Numbered from the stretch's first letter, positions 19,819 to 30,289 are shown. The stretch is 64,000 bases of DNA from Paenibacillus dendritiformis (GCF_015845845.1 NZ_LDIG01000050.1:40649-104648); one strand, 5' to 3'. The notes: generated by a model from the sequence alone, not told the origin. Translations and numbers: made by a program.

Positions 19819-21018
19819 GTGCAACACAATCCGAAGCAAGCGCAGCCGGAGTGCATCCCGCATCCGATTCGGAAAAGCGACGGCGCCGGTGCAACCGACT
19901 TTGGCCCGCGCGACGTGATGCGCGATCGGGAGAACCCGGATATGTTCGTGCCGCCGGTTACGGACGAGGGACTGGTGCCGAACTTGAAATTCTCGTTCTC
20001 CGACGCGCATATGCAGTTGAATCAGGGAGGCTGGTCCCGCGAGGTTACGGTGCGGGAGCTGCCGGTCGCGAAGACGCTGGCCGGGGTCAACATGCGTCTT
20101 ACGCCGGGAGGGGTAAGAGAGCTTCATTGGCATCAGCAGGCCGAATGGGCCTTCATGATATTGGGCCGGGCGAGGATTACGGCGGTCGATCAGAATGGCC
20201 GCAATTTTATCGCCGATGTCGGTCCGGGCGATTTGTGGTACTTCCCGCCGGGCATTCCTCATTCCATTCAAGGGCTGGAGGAAGGCTGCGTGTTCCTGCT
20301 TGTCTTCGATGACGGCAATTTTTCCGATCTGAACACTCTGTCGATCTCCGATTGGTTCGCGCACACCCCGAAGGAAGTGCTGTCGGCCAATTTCGGAGTG
20401 CCGATCAGCGCATTTAAGCATGTGCCGGCCGAGCAATTGTATATTTTCCAGGACGAGGTTCCGGGTCCGATCTCGGAGGAGCAAGTGCCGGACCCGAACG
20501 GCACCGTCGAGCGGAGCTTCGTCCACCGTCTGCTCGCCCAGCCTCCGCTGACGACGCCGGGAGGCTCCGTCCGCATCGTCGATTCCTCCAACTTTCCCGT
20601 ATCCGTTACGGTGGCCGCCGCCCTGGTGGAGATTAAGCCCGGCGCGATGAGGGAGTTGCACTGGCATCCGAATAATGACGAATGGCAGTACTATCTTAGC
20701 GGTCAAGGAAGAATGACGGTCTTCGCGGGCAACGGCTCGGCAAGGACGTTCAATTACCGGGCGGGCGACGTCGGATACGTTCCGTTCGCATTCGGCCACT
20801 ACATTCAGAACACGGGGACGGACAGCTTGTGGTTCCTGGAAATGTTCAAGAGCGACCGCTTCGCCGACGTGTCTCTCAACCAATGGATGGCGCTGACTCC
20901 GCATGAACTGGTGAGAGACAATGTCTATGGCTCGCCGGAGCTGATGAAGGCGCTCCGCAAGACGAAATGGCCTGTCGTCAAGTATCCGGGAATTCCGCCC
21001 GTGATTGAGCAGGATTAG
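19819..21018 (+). CDS. oxalate decarboxylase (bicupin, OxdC/OxdD type)
   Basis: Two-cupin Mn enzyme converting oxalate to formate and CO2. Both metal sites are present: [10 protein letters not shown] plus HSIQ in cupin 1, and [11 protein letters not shown] plus GHYIQNT in cupin 2. The catalytic lid of B. subtilis OxdC is SENST (161-165) in DDGSFSENST; here the equivalent stretch is [10 protein letters not shown], so the lid glutamate that favours decarboxylation is replaced by aspartate. Lid mutants of OxdC shift towards oxidase activity, so the reaction balance may differ. GTG at 19819 follows GGCGGAGG. 399 residues, slightly longer than OxdC at the N-terminus, with no signal peptide. OxdD-type paralogues are spore coat proteins, an alternative role. 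Confidence 0.93.
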   Translation: MQHNPKQAQPECIPHPIRKSDGAGATDFGPRDVMRDRENPDMFVPPVTDEGLVPNLKFSFSDAHMQLNQGGWSREVTVRELPVAKTLAGVNMRLTPGGVRELHWHQQAEWAFMILGRARITAVDQNGRNFIADVGPGDLWYFPPGIPHSIQGLEEGCVFLLVFDDGNFSDLNTLSISDWFAHTPKEVLSANFGVPISAFKHVPAEQLYIFQDEVPGPISEEQVPDPNGTVERSFVHRLLAQPPLTTPGGSVRIVDSSNFPVSVTVAAALVEIKPGAMRELHWHPNNDEWQYYLSGQGRMTVFAGNGSARTFNYRAGDVGYVPFAFGHYIQNTGTDSLWFLEMFKSDRFADVSLNQWMALTPHELVRDNVYGSPELMKALRKTKWPVVKYPGIPPVIEQD

Positions 21019-21217
21019 GCGGACGGGGGGTTCCTTGGGCCAGGGCCGGAGTGACGTGAAGGGAATCAGGCAGGGAACGCCGGAGCATGCGGGGTCCTCG
21101 CGGGCTAAGGCATATGGATGGCGCTCAAGACCGCGCGGACCCGGCACTTGCCGCGAACGGCGCCGCAGGCTTGCGGGCGTCTCCGCGCCGATGCGGCGGA
21201 GAGCCGCGGCCGGGATG

Positions 21218-22318
21218 TTACTCCTGCCGGGAGGGCGCTGCCGCCGCTCCGGTCACGGTCAGCTTCGGATCGAACTCCACCTCGGGATACGGAGACGACG
21301 GCCCGTCCAGCAGCGGCGCTTCCTTGCCGAGCAAGTAGCGGTCGGCAGCGCTTTTCTCGAAGACGGACTGCAGATCGGGAATATATTCCTCGTAGAACAG
21401 CTTCTCCCGCGTACCCTGGCCGATTCCGCCGTCTTCGGCGGCTTGCTTCCCTTCAAGCTGCTCCCGGATCATGTCCGCCGTATCGGATGTCAGCATATAC
21501 ATGAACGGCTGCTTCAGGCCCGTGTGCGCCACGCTGCCCCAGAAGCCGCCTTCCAGGCTTACCCCGGCCTTGAAGCGGCTGTCCTTGGCCATTGTCTCGG
21601 CCGTCGTCGCCCCGCCATAGGAATGTCCGAAAATGCCGGCCCGATCAAGGTCGATCTTGCCGCGCAGCAGATGGTCCGCATCGCCCGTGCCGGTGTTCCA
21701 TCCGGTCAGCGTGTCCAGCACGAAGCGGGCATCCTCGGAACGAATGTCAATCCCGGTCACGTTCGCTTCATACTTCGCCGCGGAAGTAGGGTACTCCGGA
21801 TCGGGGCGGTACAGCACGCTCCTCCCATCGGGATAATTCACCTCCGAGGACGTGTACGGGTGATCGATGCCGACGACGATATATCCGTTGCTGGCCAGCT
21901 CTTCGACGATCGTCATGTCGCGGCTCGGATCGGCCAGGTGATAGGATGCGGTGCCGATCGCATAGGAGCCTGTCGGTTCCGGCAGGGCGAAGACCGGGAA
22001 CAGATACGTCAAATAGGCGGAAGCCCCGGACAAGGCCAGCACGAGCAGCGACAGCGCCGCGATCGTGATGCGGGCCGGGCGGAGCCGGCCATTCCCGCAG
22101 CGAATGAGTCGGGTGAGCAGCATCAGGCCTAGAAGCAAGGCCAGGATGTAGGCGGGAAGCATCTGCAGGCGAAGCGGGCCGATGCCGGCATGCAGCAGAC
22201 AAGCGGCGGCCACAACGGACAGCGCCGCCGCATCCCGCCGCTTGTCCTTCCTGCCGAAGCAGATCCATGCGGCCGCCAGCAGGTTGGCGGCGATGACGGC
22301 AAGTTCCAATCCTGTCAT
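21218..22318 (-). pseudogene. PAF-acetylhydrolase-like membrane alpha/beta hydrolase with two internal losses
   Basis: Open over 366 residues but apparently gutted. Three or four N-terminal membrane helices (1-105) precede the hydrolase domain. After YHLADPSRDMT it jumps to IVEELASNGYIVVGIDHPYT; relatives have about 100 residues here including the oxyanion-side strand. The nucleophile elbow GIFGHSYGGATTAE and GVSLEGGFWG are present. A second jump, from KSAADRYLL to GKEAPLLDGPSSPYPEVEF, removes about 50 residues that in relatives include the catalytic histidine. Both gaps keep the frame. The gap sizes come from family memory and need an alignment. ATG at 22318 has TGGAGG. A MerR-type promoter lies just upstream. 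Confidence 0.65.
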
Positions 22319-22389
22319 GATACATACCTCCAGTGCAACGAACTCGCTCCCGGATTGAGGGAACGGGTTCTTCTGTTGTTGTCACCCGT

Positions 22390-22421
22390 AGTATAAAGTC
22401 TGTAGCATGCTACAATGTCAA
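22390..22421 (-). promoter_or_regulatory. MerR-type promoter with dyad in a 20-bp spacer
   Basis: On the minus strand TTGACA (22416-22421) and TATACT (22390-22395) are separated by 20 bases instead of 17. The spacer contains the perfect 12-bp palindrome GTAGCATGCTAC (22402-22413). An over-long spacer with a central dyad is the hallmark of MerR-family activated promoters, which the regulator untwists. It drives the hydrolase gene at 22318, and the -35 box overlaps the stop codon of the upstream merR gene. Confidence 0.8.
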
Positions 22422-22816
22422 GTCCTGTTCCCATCGTGCGGACGGAATGTCTGCAAATACTGCTCAATGTCCTCCTCCGCGGTCGCCAGCAGTTCGGTCA
22501 GCAGCCCCTTCATCTTCTGCAGCGCTTCGATTCTGGATTCAAGCTGGCCGATTTTGTCCCGCACCACCTCTCTCAGGTCATCGGCCTTCATTCGGGTTGA
22601 CAGCAGCTGCAATGCTTCTTTGATTTCATTCAGCGAATAACCGAGCGACTTGGCGTCCCTGATGAATTTTAACCGGACCCGATCCTCGTCCGTGTAGACT
22701 CGGTAGCCGTTGGGCGCCCGTTCGGGGGCAGGCAGCACGCCTTGGAGTTCATAGTAGCGGATCGTCTCCTTATGGACTCCGGCAAGCTTGGCGAGCTGGC
22801 TTCTTGTCAACTTCAT
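22418..22816 (-). CDS. MerR family transcriptional regulator
   Basis: 132-residue MerR regulator. The N-terminal winged helix reads SQLAKLAGVHKETIRYYELQ, then YRVYTDEDRVRLKFIRDAKS and the conserved GYSLNEIKEALQLL. A long coiled-coil dimerisation helix (about 85-115) follows, and the tail AEEDIEQYLQTFRPHDGNRT has no cysteines, so a metal ligand such as Hg or Cu is unlikely. Start at 22816. It lies directly upstream of a MerR-type promoter, suggesting that it activates the hydrolase gene and probably senses an organic ligand. Confidence 0.9.
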   Translation of the reverse strand: MKLTRSQLAKLAGVHKETIRYYELQGVLPAPERAPNGYRVYTDEDRVRLKFIRDAKSLGYSLNEIKEALQLLSTRMKADDLREVVRDKIGQLESRIEALQKMKGLLTELLATAEEDIEQYLQTFRPHDGNRT

Positions 22817-22855
22817 CGTTCCGATCCCTCCGTCGCAAGCAGATATAATGATTGA

Positions 22856-23355
<500 letters not shown>

Positions 23356-23414
23356 AGAGCGGAGTTAGCGGAAGCCTTCTTCTCATCCACCATCAACATG
23401 CTGCTCCTCTCTAA

Positions 23415-23433
23415 TTGATAATGATTATCACTG
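23415..23433 (-). promoter_or_regulatory. Fur box upstream of the AraC remnant
   Basis: TTGATAATGATTATCACTG closely matches the Fur consensus GATAATGATAATCATTATC core (TGATAATnATTATCA). It lies in the 370-base gap between the AraC fragment and the permease gene. Besides the two Fur sites this gap holds two copies of the short motif ATTTTGTGCAAAA (near 23492 and 23612) and a GC-rich hairpin-prone stretch around 23560-23600, with no gene. Confidence 0.8.
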
Positions 23434-23673
23434 GTTATTGCAGTAGAAAAATGCAGGCTTTTCAATGGCGGGCGAAAAGAGGCGCATTTTATTTTGTGCA
23501 AAAGAAAAAGGGAAGAACGAAGGGGGGCGGGAAGCCGTTTGCATGGCCGATAGGCCGCGGTTGAGGGAGTTAGGCGGCAACCCCATCCACCGATGGGGCA
23601 TGGAAAGCCTTTGATTTTGTGCAAAAAATCGCTTTCGTTTGTCCATTGTCACCACTGTGCGAACGACCTAGAA

Positions 23674-23703
23674 TGATATTGATGAAAATGAGAATCAATA
23701 TCA
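23674..23703 (+). promoter_or_regulatory. extended Fur site upstream of the iron permease operon
   Basis: The outer arms TGATATTGA (23674-23682) and TCAATATCA (23695-23703) are perfect inverted repeats enclosing TGAAAATGAGAATCA, itself a Fur-like 7-1-7 motif. It lies 24 bases before the permease start, an ideal repressor position. It predicts iron repression of the operon starting at 23727. Confidence 0.75.
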
Positions 23704-23726
23704 CAACTATCATAAGGGTGACATGC

Positions 23727-24782
23727 ATGAATCAAGCAGCAAACGCGTTGCGCAAGGAAACCGTCCCGGAGAAAGTCGAATTCCGGTCGCGTCCGCGGGC
23801 GGGCGTCATCATTATTATAGGCGGCCTGATTGCGTTGGCATTCGGCTTCGTCTTATCGGTATCGTTCGGCGCGGCGGATATCAAGTTCGCGACCGTATGG
23901 GAAGCGATCTTCCGCTTCAATCCCGATGTGACGCAGCATCAGATTATTCTAGAGCTCCGATTGCCGCGCGTCTTGGGCGGGGCGATGGTCGGAGCTTGCT
24001 TCGCTGTGGTCGGAGCCATCATGCAAGGCATGACCCGGAACCCGTTGGCGGATTCCGGACTGCTGGGGCTTAATGCCGGGGCCGGATTTATGCTGGCCAT
24101 TTGCTTCGCTTTTTTCCCGGGCTTGCCGTTCATGTATTTGATTATGTACGGCTTCCTGGGCGCCGGACTCGGGGCCGGGCTCGTCTATGGCATCGGATCG
24201 CTGGCCAAGGGCGGACTGACGCCGGTGCGCCTTGTGCTGGCCGGAGCGGCGCTGAGCGCGCTGCTGTCGGCGCTGAGCGAAGGAATCGCGCTCTACTTCA
24301 AGATCGGGCAGGATCTGGCCTTCTGGTATGCGGGCGGCGTGGCCGGGACGAAGTGGTTCCAGCTCAAAATTATGTTCCCCTGGATAGCGGCCGCGCTGAT
24401 CGGCGCGATCGCCATCTCGCGCTCGATTACGATGCTCAGTCTGGGCGACGAGATCGCGAAAGGGCTGGGGCAGCGCACCGGACTGGTGAAGCTGGCGGGG
24501 ACGGCCATTGTCCTGATTCTGGCCGGGGCGGCCGTGTCCGTTGTCGGAGCGGTCGGCTTCGTCGGACTCATTATCCCTCATCTGGCGCGTTATCTGGTCG
24601 GCGTCGACTATCGCTGGATTATTCCTTGCTCGGCGGTATTCGGCAGCCTGCTCGTCGTATTCGCCGATCTGGCCGCGAGGATGATCAATCCGCCGTTCGA
24701 GACGCCTGTCGGCGCGCTGATTGCGCTTATCGGCGTTCCGTTCTTCCTCTTCCTGGCGCGTAAAGAAAGAAGGGAGCTGTAA
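23727..24782 (+). CDS. iron-siderophore ABC transporter permease (FecCD family), first subunit
   Basis: 351-residue FecCD-type membrane subunit importing ferric siderophores. Family landmarks: ELRLPRVLGGAMVGACFAVV (about 80-99), QGMTRNPLADSGLLGLNAGA, GGVAGTKW, and the coupling-helix region GFVGLIIPHLARYLVG (about 274-289). About ten membrane helices. ATG at 23727 has AAGGGTG. Gene order (two permeases and a YusV-like ATPase) resembles B. subtilis yfiZ-yfhA with yusV, used for hydroxamate siderophores, but the ligand is not determinable. No substrate-binding protein gene is in the window. Confidence 0.93.
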   Translation: MNQAANALRKETVPEKVEFRSRPRAGVIIIIGGLIALAFGFVLSVSFGAADIKFATVWEAIFRFNPDVTQHQIILELRLPRVLGGAMVGACFAVVGAIMQGMTRNPLADSGLLGLNAGAGFMLAICFAFFPGLPFMYLIMYGFLGAGLGAGLVYGIGSLAKGGLTPVRLVLAGAALSALLSALSEGIALYFKIGQDLAFWYAGGVAGTKWFQLKIMFPWIAAALIGAIAISRSITMLSLGDEIAKGLGQRTGLVKLAGTAIVLILAGAAVSVVGAVGFVGLIIPHLARYLVGVDYRWIIPCSAVFGSLLVVFADLAARMINPPFETPVGALIALIGVPFFLFLARKERREL

Positions 24783-24787
24783 GCAAA

Positions 24788-25822
24788 ATGGCACAGATTA
24801 CATCATTGACGCCCGAGCGCCGCAAGCGAAACCGGAGCCTTGCGATTATGGCCATATTGGGAGTATTGATTGTTGCGATGTTCATTGTCAGCATGAATAC
24901 CGGATTCATCCGGCTGTCTCCGCTGGATCTGGCGCGCACCTTGTTCGGAGCGGGAACCGATAAGCAGCAGTTGATTCTATTTGAATTCCGCCTACCGCGC
25001 ATCGTGCTTTCCCTGCTTATCGGAGCAGGCCTGGCCGTATCGGGCTGCGTCATGCAAGGCATCTCCCGCAATGCGCTGGCCGACCCGGGCATTCTCGGCA
25101 TCAACGCCGGCGCCGGACTCATCGTGATGCTGTTCATCTCGTTCTATCCGACGACGGCTGCCGCTCCGGTGTTCCTGCTGCCGCTGCTGGCCTGGATTGG
25201 AGCGGGACTGACGGCCGCCCTCATCTGCGCGCTTGCCTATAAGCGCCATGAAGGGATGCGGCCGACGCGCCTGCTGCTGACGGGCGTAGCGGTGGCGGCG
25301 GGCATCAGCGCCGCCATGATCGTGCTGACGTTGCGGCTGAGTCCGGAGAAGTATCAATTCGTGGCAACTTGGCTGGCGGGCAGCATCTGGGGAACGAACT
25401 GGAAGTTCGTGCTGGCGCTGCTGCCGTTCATCGTCGTGCTGCTGCCTTACGTATTCTGCAAGGCGCGCATCATGAATGTGCTGAATCTGGGGGAGCAGAT
25501 GGCGACCGGACTCGGCGCGAATGTGTCGCGCGAGCAGCTGAAGCTGCTCGGGGCGGCGGTCGGCCTTGCCGGCTCCAGCGTTGCCGTGAGCGGAGGCATC
25601 GGCTTCGTCGGTCTGATCGGCCCGCATCTGGCCCGGCGCCTTGTCGGACCGAAGCATCAACTCCTGCTGCCGGCATCCGCGCTGACCGGCGCGCTGCTTG
25701 TGCTGGCGGCAGATACGATCGGCCGCTGGATTTTGCAGCCGTCCGAGGTGCCGACAGGCATCGTCGTCGCCGTTATCGGCGCCCCTTATTTTCTCTATCT
25801 GCTTGCTCGCTCCAAAGCGTAA
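24788..25822 (+). CDS. iron-siderophore ABC transporter permease (FecCD family), second subunit
   Basis: 344-residue partner permease starting five bases after the previous stop. Landmarks: EFRLPRIVLSLLIGAGLAVS, QGISRNALADPGILGINAGA, LAGSIWGTNWKF, and the coupling helix GFVGLIGPHLARRLVG. The two permeases form a heterodimer in the membrane. Translational coupling is likely from the tight spacing. No sign of damage. Confidence 0.93.
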   Translation: MAQITSLTPERRKRNRSLAIMAILGVLIVAMFIVSMNTGFIRLSPLDLARTLFGAGTDKQQLILFEFRLPRIVLSLLIGAGLAVSGCVMQGISRNALADPGILGINAGAGLIVMLFISFYPTTAAAPVFLLPLLAWIGAGLTAALICALAYKRHEGMRPTRLLLTGVAVAAGISAAMIVLTLRLSPEKYQFVATWLAGSIWGTNWKFVLALLPFIVVLLPYVFCKARIMNVLNLGEQMATGLGANVSREQLKLLGAAVGLAGSSVAVSGGIGFVGLIGPHLARRLVGPKHQLLLPASALTGALLVLAADTIGRWILQPSEVPTGIVVAVIGAPYFLYLLARSKA

Positions 25823-25873
25823 GCAAGCGGCGGACAGAGGTCCCGATCATGAAGGAAAAGAGAGGTTATCACT

Positions 25874-27586
25874 GTGCTGCGACGATTTTTTGCTTACTAT
25901 CAGCCCTATAAATGGCTGTTCATTCTTGATTTCTCCTGCGCCATCCTGGCCGCTTTGCTGGAGCTGGCCTTTCCGGTCGCCGTCAACGGCGTCGTCGATC
26001 AACTGCTCCCGAGCGGCAACTGGCGCTGGATTCTATATGCCTGCCTCGGGCTGCTGGCCATTTATGTCGTCAGTGCCGGGCTGCACTTCGTCGTTACATA
26101 CTGGGGGCACAAGCTGGGCATCAACATTGAGACGGACATGCGCAAAAAGCTGTTCGATCATGCGCAGAAGCTGTCCTTCCGCTTCTTCGACAACAATAAG
26201 ACGGGCCATCTCGTGTCCCGCATGACGAACGATCTGATGGACATCGGCGAGATTGCGCATCACGGACCGGAGGATCTCTTCATCGCCGTCATGACGCTGG
26301 CGGGCGCCTTCGGCATTATGCTGAGCATCAACTGGGAGCTGGCCGTGCTGACATTCATCATCGTGCCGCTCATGATTTACCTGTCGCTCTACTTCAGCCG
26401 CAAAATGTCGCAAGCCTTCAAGCGAATGTTCGCCGATATCGCCGACTATAACGCGAGGGTAGAGAATAATGTGAGCGGCATCCGGGTCGTTCAGGCGTTC
26501 GCCAACGAAAAGCATGAAATTCGCCGCTTCGCCGAGAACAACGCCCGCTTCCGGTTGACGAAGCTCATCACGTACAAGATTATGGCCTGGAACTCCTCGA
26601 TCAGCTTCATTCTGATGAAGCTCATCTCGCTGTTCGTGCTCGTATGCGGCACATGGTATGTCATTAACGAGCAGATGACGTACGGGGAATTCATTGCCTT
26701 CGTTATGCTGTCTAACGTATTTCTCGGCCCGACCAAGCAGATCAACGCGGTCATCGAAATGTATCCGAAGGGGATCGCCGGCTTCAAGCGTTACCTCGAG
26801 CTATTGGAGACGGCTCCCGATGCCCGGCCGATTGGCAAGCCGAAGGGGGATATTCGCTACAGCGGCGTCAGCTTCGGCTATGAGAACAAGGAGAAAATTC
26901 TGAACGGCATCGACTTGACCATTCGGGCGGGCGAAACCGTCGCGCTCGTCGGCCCTTCCGGCGCAGGCAAGACGACGCTGTGCAGCCTGCTGCCGCGCTT
27001 CTATGAGATCGACGCGGGCTCGATATCGATTGACGGGACAGATATTCGGGACATAACGCTCGAATCGCTTCGTTCCCATATCGGGATCGTGCAGCAGGAC
27101 GTATTCCTGTTCGACGGCACGATTCGGGAAAACATCGCGTACGGCAAGCTCGGCGCGAGCGAGGAAGAAATTTGGAAAGCCGCGCGTCAGGCGCAACTGG
27201 AGGAGCTGATCCTGTCGCTGGAGCAAGGGATGGATACGCTTATCGGGGAGCGCGGCGTCAAGCTGTCGGGCGGTCAGAAGCAGCGCTTGTCGATTGCCCG
27301 CATGTTCCTGAAGAATCCGGCCATCCTCATTCTGGACGAAGCGACGTCGGCGCTGGATACGGAGACCGAGGCCGCGATTCAGGAGGCGCTGTCCGCGCTG
27401 TCGCAGGGAAGGACGACGCTCGTCATCGCGCATCGGCTGGCCACGATCAAGAATGCGGATCGGATCGTCGTCGTCACCGAGCAGGGCATTACGGAGCAAG
27501 GGAAGCATGAGGAGCTGTTCGCCGCCCGGGGCATCTACTACCGGCTGCATCAGGCTCAGTTCGGCGCTGGCATGCTGATTTCATAG
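25874..27586 (+). CDS. ABC exporter half-transporter (membrane plus ATPase domains)
   Basis: 570-residue type IV ABC exporter. Six membrane helices occupy residues 1-310 with the intracellular loop motif [20 protein letters not shown]. The nucleotide-binding domain has Walker [12 protein letters not shown] (about 358-368), Q-loop [13 protein letters not shown], signature [13 protein letters not shown], Walker [13 protein letters not shown] and the H-loop [12 protein letters not shown] at 25874 after AGAGAGG. Substrate unknown; placed between the permeases and the ATPase gene of a Fur-controlled operon, siderophore or iron-chelate export is possible (inference). Works as a homodimer unless a partner exists elsewhere. 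Confidence 0.9.
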   Translation: MLRRFFAYYQPYKWLFILDFSCAILAALLELAFPVAVNGVVDQLLPSGNWRWILYACLGLLAIYVVSAGLHFVVTYWGHKLGINIETDMRKKLFDHAQKLSFRFFDNNKTGHLVSRMTNDLMDIGEIAHHGPEDLFIAVMTLAGAFGIMLSINWELAVLTFIIVPLMIYLSLYFSRKMSQAFKRMFADIADYNARVENNVSGIRVVQAFANEKHEIRRFAENNARFRLTKLITYKIMAWNSSISFILMKLISLFVLVCGTWYVINEQMTYGEFIAFVMLSNVFLGPTKQINAVIEMYPKGIAGFKRYLELLETAPDARPIGKPKGDIRYSGVSFGYENKEKILNGIDLTIRAGETVALVGPSGAGKTTLCSLLPRFYEIDAGSISIDGTDIRDITLESLRSHIGIVQQDVFLFDGTIRENIAYGKLGASEEEIWKAARQAQLEELILSLEQGMDTLIGERGVKLSGGQKQRLSIARMFLKNPAILILDEATSALDTETEAAIQEALSALSQGRTTLVIAHRLATIKNADRIVVVTEQGITEQGKHEELFAARGIYYRLHQAQFGAGMLIS

Positions 27587-27675
27587 ATTATAGAGGTGCG
27601 AAAACCTGCCTTCTTAAACGCGTATTTCACGAATTGTATAATATAAAATACCGGAGCGAAGGGAGCAGAACGAAG

Positions 27676-28512
27676 ATGAAGGGACGGCTTGAAACACAGA
27701 AGCTCGACATTGGTTACAGCGAGAGGGCGATTGTGCACAACTTGAATCTGTCCATTCCGCACGGCAAAATAACGGCCCTCGTCGGAGCGAACGGCTCCGG
27801 GAAATCCACGATTCTGAAAGCGATGGCCCGCATTATGGGGCCCAGCTCGGGGGGCGTGCTGCTGGACGGCCGCTCCATTCACTCGATGTCGACGAAGGAG
27901 GTGGCGAAGCAGCTTGCCATCCTGCCGCAGAATCCGTCGGCCCCGGACGGATTGACGGTCGCCGAGCTGGTCGGATACGGCCGCTTCCCGCATCAGAAGG
28001 GATTCGGCACGATGTCGGCGGAGGATCGGGATACCGTCGCTTGGGCTGTCGCGATGACGGGCATGAACGCCTTCCGCGAGCGTCCCGTCGATCAATTGTC
28101 CGGAGGCCAGCGGCAGCGCGCCTGGATTGCGATGGCGCTGGCCCAGCAGACGGACATTCTGTTCCTTGACGAGCCTACGACGTTTCTTGATATGGCCCAT
28201 CAGCTTGAGGTGCTCCAACTGCTGCATAAGCTGAATCGGGAGGAAGGGCGGACGATCGTCATGGTCGTCCACGATTTGAATCATGCCTCCCGTTATGCCC
28301 AGCATATGGTCGCGATCAGAGCGGGGGCGGTCGTTAGCGAGGGAACGCCGGCAGAAGTGATGACACCGCAGGTGCTGCGGGAGGTATTCGGCATCGAGGC
28401 GGATATCGTGCCCGATCCAAGGACCGGCGTTCCGCTTTGCTTGCCTTATGAACTGGCGGGCTGCGCGGCTGCCGAGACCGATGCCGTGGAGCGAAGCCTC
28501 GACACCGCATGA
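27676..28512 (+). CDS. ferric siderophore ABC transporter ATPase (YusV/FecE-like)
   Basis: 278-residue importer ATPase. Walker A is [12 protein letters not shown] (about 36-47), Q-loop AILPQNP, signature [17 protein letters not shown], Walker [14 protein letters not shown] and switch [12 protein letters not shown]. The YusV/FecE/FhuC signature features ([10 protein letters not shown] and the [16 protein letters not shown] tail) support an iron-siderophore importer. It should power the two FecCD permeases at 23.7-25.8 kb. The gene is 89 bases after the exporter with a TATAAT-like element near 27640, so it may have its own promoter. ATG at 27676 has AGGGAG. Confidence 0.92.
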   Translation: MKGRLETQKLDIGYSERAIVHNLNLSIPHGKITALVGANGSGKSTILKAMARIMGPSSGGVLLDGRSIHSMSTKEVAKQLAILPQNPSAPDGLTVAELVGYGRFPHQKGFGTMSAEDRDTVAWAVAMTGMNAFRERPVDQLSGGQRQRAWIAMALAQQTDILFLDEPTTFLDMAHQLEVLQLLHKLNREEGRTIVMVVHDLNHASRYAQHMVAIRAGAVVSEGTPAEVMTPQVLREVFGIEADIVPDPRTGVPLCLPYELAGCAAAETDAVERSLDTA

Positions 28513-28551
28513 ATACAGAGGACGGCATGAATAAGAAGGGAAGACAAGCAA

Positions 28552-28857
28552 GGGGCTGTCCCATCAGCAGTTTTTTAGCTTCGACGAGACAGCCCCGCCT
28601 TGGTTCTGCCAGCTCGACTTGCCGGAAAACTGCATAAATACAGCTTTCCATTCTCACGTCGAGCGTAAATTCCTGCACAAATGCAGGATTGGCTGCCTCA
28701 ACCATCTTTCACTGCCTGTCCCGATGGTCGTCCTGCTAGTCGCAGTGCTGGTCGCAGTCGTCCTGCTGAACGTCCCGCCGCCGCCATTTCCACGTCTACC
28801 TTCTCTGTTGTACAACTTTCCCTGCGTCACGATTCAAGGCCAATGAGACAGTCCCTA
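28552..28857. repeat. MITE-like repeat with GGGGCTGTCCCAT-type ends
   Basis: GGGGCTGTCCCAT begins at 28552 and an inverted partner, ATGAGACAGTCCCT, ends near 28857. An internal GAGACAGCCCC at 28586-28596 also pairs perfectly with the left end (9 bp). No convincing ORF lies inside. A similar arrangement occurs at 41812-41930, including the same GAGACAG-CCCC block and a shared GCTGCCTCAACCA-type stretch. Small size, terminal inverted repeats and a second related copy suggest a non-autonomous element. An alternative is that 28552-28596 is merely the terminator of the preceding ATPase gene. Confidence 0.45.
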
Positions 28858-28870
28858 ATCTATTGAGTTT

Positions 28871-30227
28871 TCAAATCCGCCGGCCGTATGTGCGCAAATA
28901 ATCCTCCACGTCATTGTACGCTCCTGTCTGATTGGCGTATTTGACGTAGTTCTTCGCTTTGCGCAGCCATTCCAGCGCAGACGGGCGCGCGGTCTCCAGC
29001 AGCGCTTCGAAATCGGACATTCGAATCGGGCGCTCGCGGCCGGATTCGAGAATTTCGCCGAGCACCCGCTCGGCCGCGCTCTCGCATAAATGTTCAATGT
29101 CCGCCCCGGAGAAAAATTCGGTCCGGCTCGCCAGCCGCCTGGTATCGATGTTCTCGATATAACGGCCTTCCAGCTTCAAGCGGAACATATGCTCCCGCGC
29201 TTCCTCGTCCGGAGGCGCGACAAAGACGAGCCGATCGAAGCGGCCGGGACGCTTGAGCGCGTCATCGACGTCCCAAGGCATATTCGTCGCGCCGATGACG
29301 AGCAATTGATGCGTGCTCGTATCGATGCCCTCCATCTCGGCCAGGAACGTATCGATCATGCCGCGCATGCTGGACGAAGACTTCGAGCGGCTGAACCCGA
29401 CCGTATCGATCTCGTCGAAAAACAGAATGCTCGGCTTGCGCGCGCGCTTTATCGAACAAATCCCGGAGATTTTGCTCGCTGACGCCGATGTATTTGTCCA
29501 AAATGTCCGCAATATGGACAGGGAAGAACGCGGCCCGGCATTCGCCCGCGGTCGCCTTGGCCATGAACGTTTTGCCGCAGCCCGGCGGACCGTACAAAAG
29601 CACGCCTCCGCCCGCCTTTTTGCGGAATTTGGAGAACAGCCCCTGATTCTGGAACGGGCTGATAATGCGCAGTTGTATCGTCTTCTTCAGATCCTGCAAT
29701 CCGGCGACATCCGCAAACGTCACTTTGTGCGACGCATCCGCTGGCTGAGACGCCGCGGCTTTCCCGCCATCCAGCACCTGCAGGCCGATGCCCGAACGGG
29801 TGAAGACGGCCGCATGGCCGGCCTGAGCGGCTTCCCATTCCTCGTCCGCGGCATCCTCATCCTCGATTGTCTCGTCATCATCTTCTTCCGCTTCCGCGGG
29901 TTCCGGCGCATTCCTTCCCATGCCAGTCCGGGACTCAGCGCCAGATTCGCTGCTTGCCGCGCCGGCTTCCCTGCTTGCGCCGGCTGTCGCAGCGGGCGGT
30001 TCCGCCGGAACATCGCCTTGCCGCAGCCGGGCGGCCGCTTCCGTCAGACCCGCCAGCAATGCGGCGCGAAGCGGATCGCCGGCGCAGACGGCAAGCCCGG
30101 CGCTGTATTGCCCGATCGCGTCCACCCATTGTCCGCGGGCCGCGTATTCCGCCGCCAGCCAGTAGAGCGCTTCGGCATCGTCCGGATGCTGCCGTGCCAT
30201 GCGCTGCAAAAATGATAGCCTGTCCAT
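28871..30227 (-). pseudogene. TPR-AAA ATPase gene, frameshifted in a GC dinucleotide run
   Basis: AAA+ protein with an N-terminal TPR-like pair (ALYWLAAEYAARGQWVDAIG), a long acidic, alanine-rich linker (about 75-145) and one AAA domain: Walker A GGVLLYGPPGCGKTFMAKA, Walker B ILFFDEIDTVG, sensor 1 VIGATNMPWDVDDAL, arginine finger RPGRFDR and sensor 2 FSGADIEHLCE. The frame is lost at NLRDLFDKARA, inside the 10-base run GCGCGCGCGC (29438-29447). Restoring one GC unit gives KARARKPSILFFDEID and a 452-residue protein. Dinucleotide slippage explains it, either in the cell (possibly phase variation) or as a base-calling error. Start ATG at 30227 with AAGGAG. Substrate unknown. Confidence 0.8.
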
Positions 30228-30289
30228 CCTCTTCATCTCCTTGCTTATGTTCGCTCTTTGTCCGGTTCGAACGATGCAACCCTTCGCGA

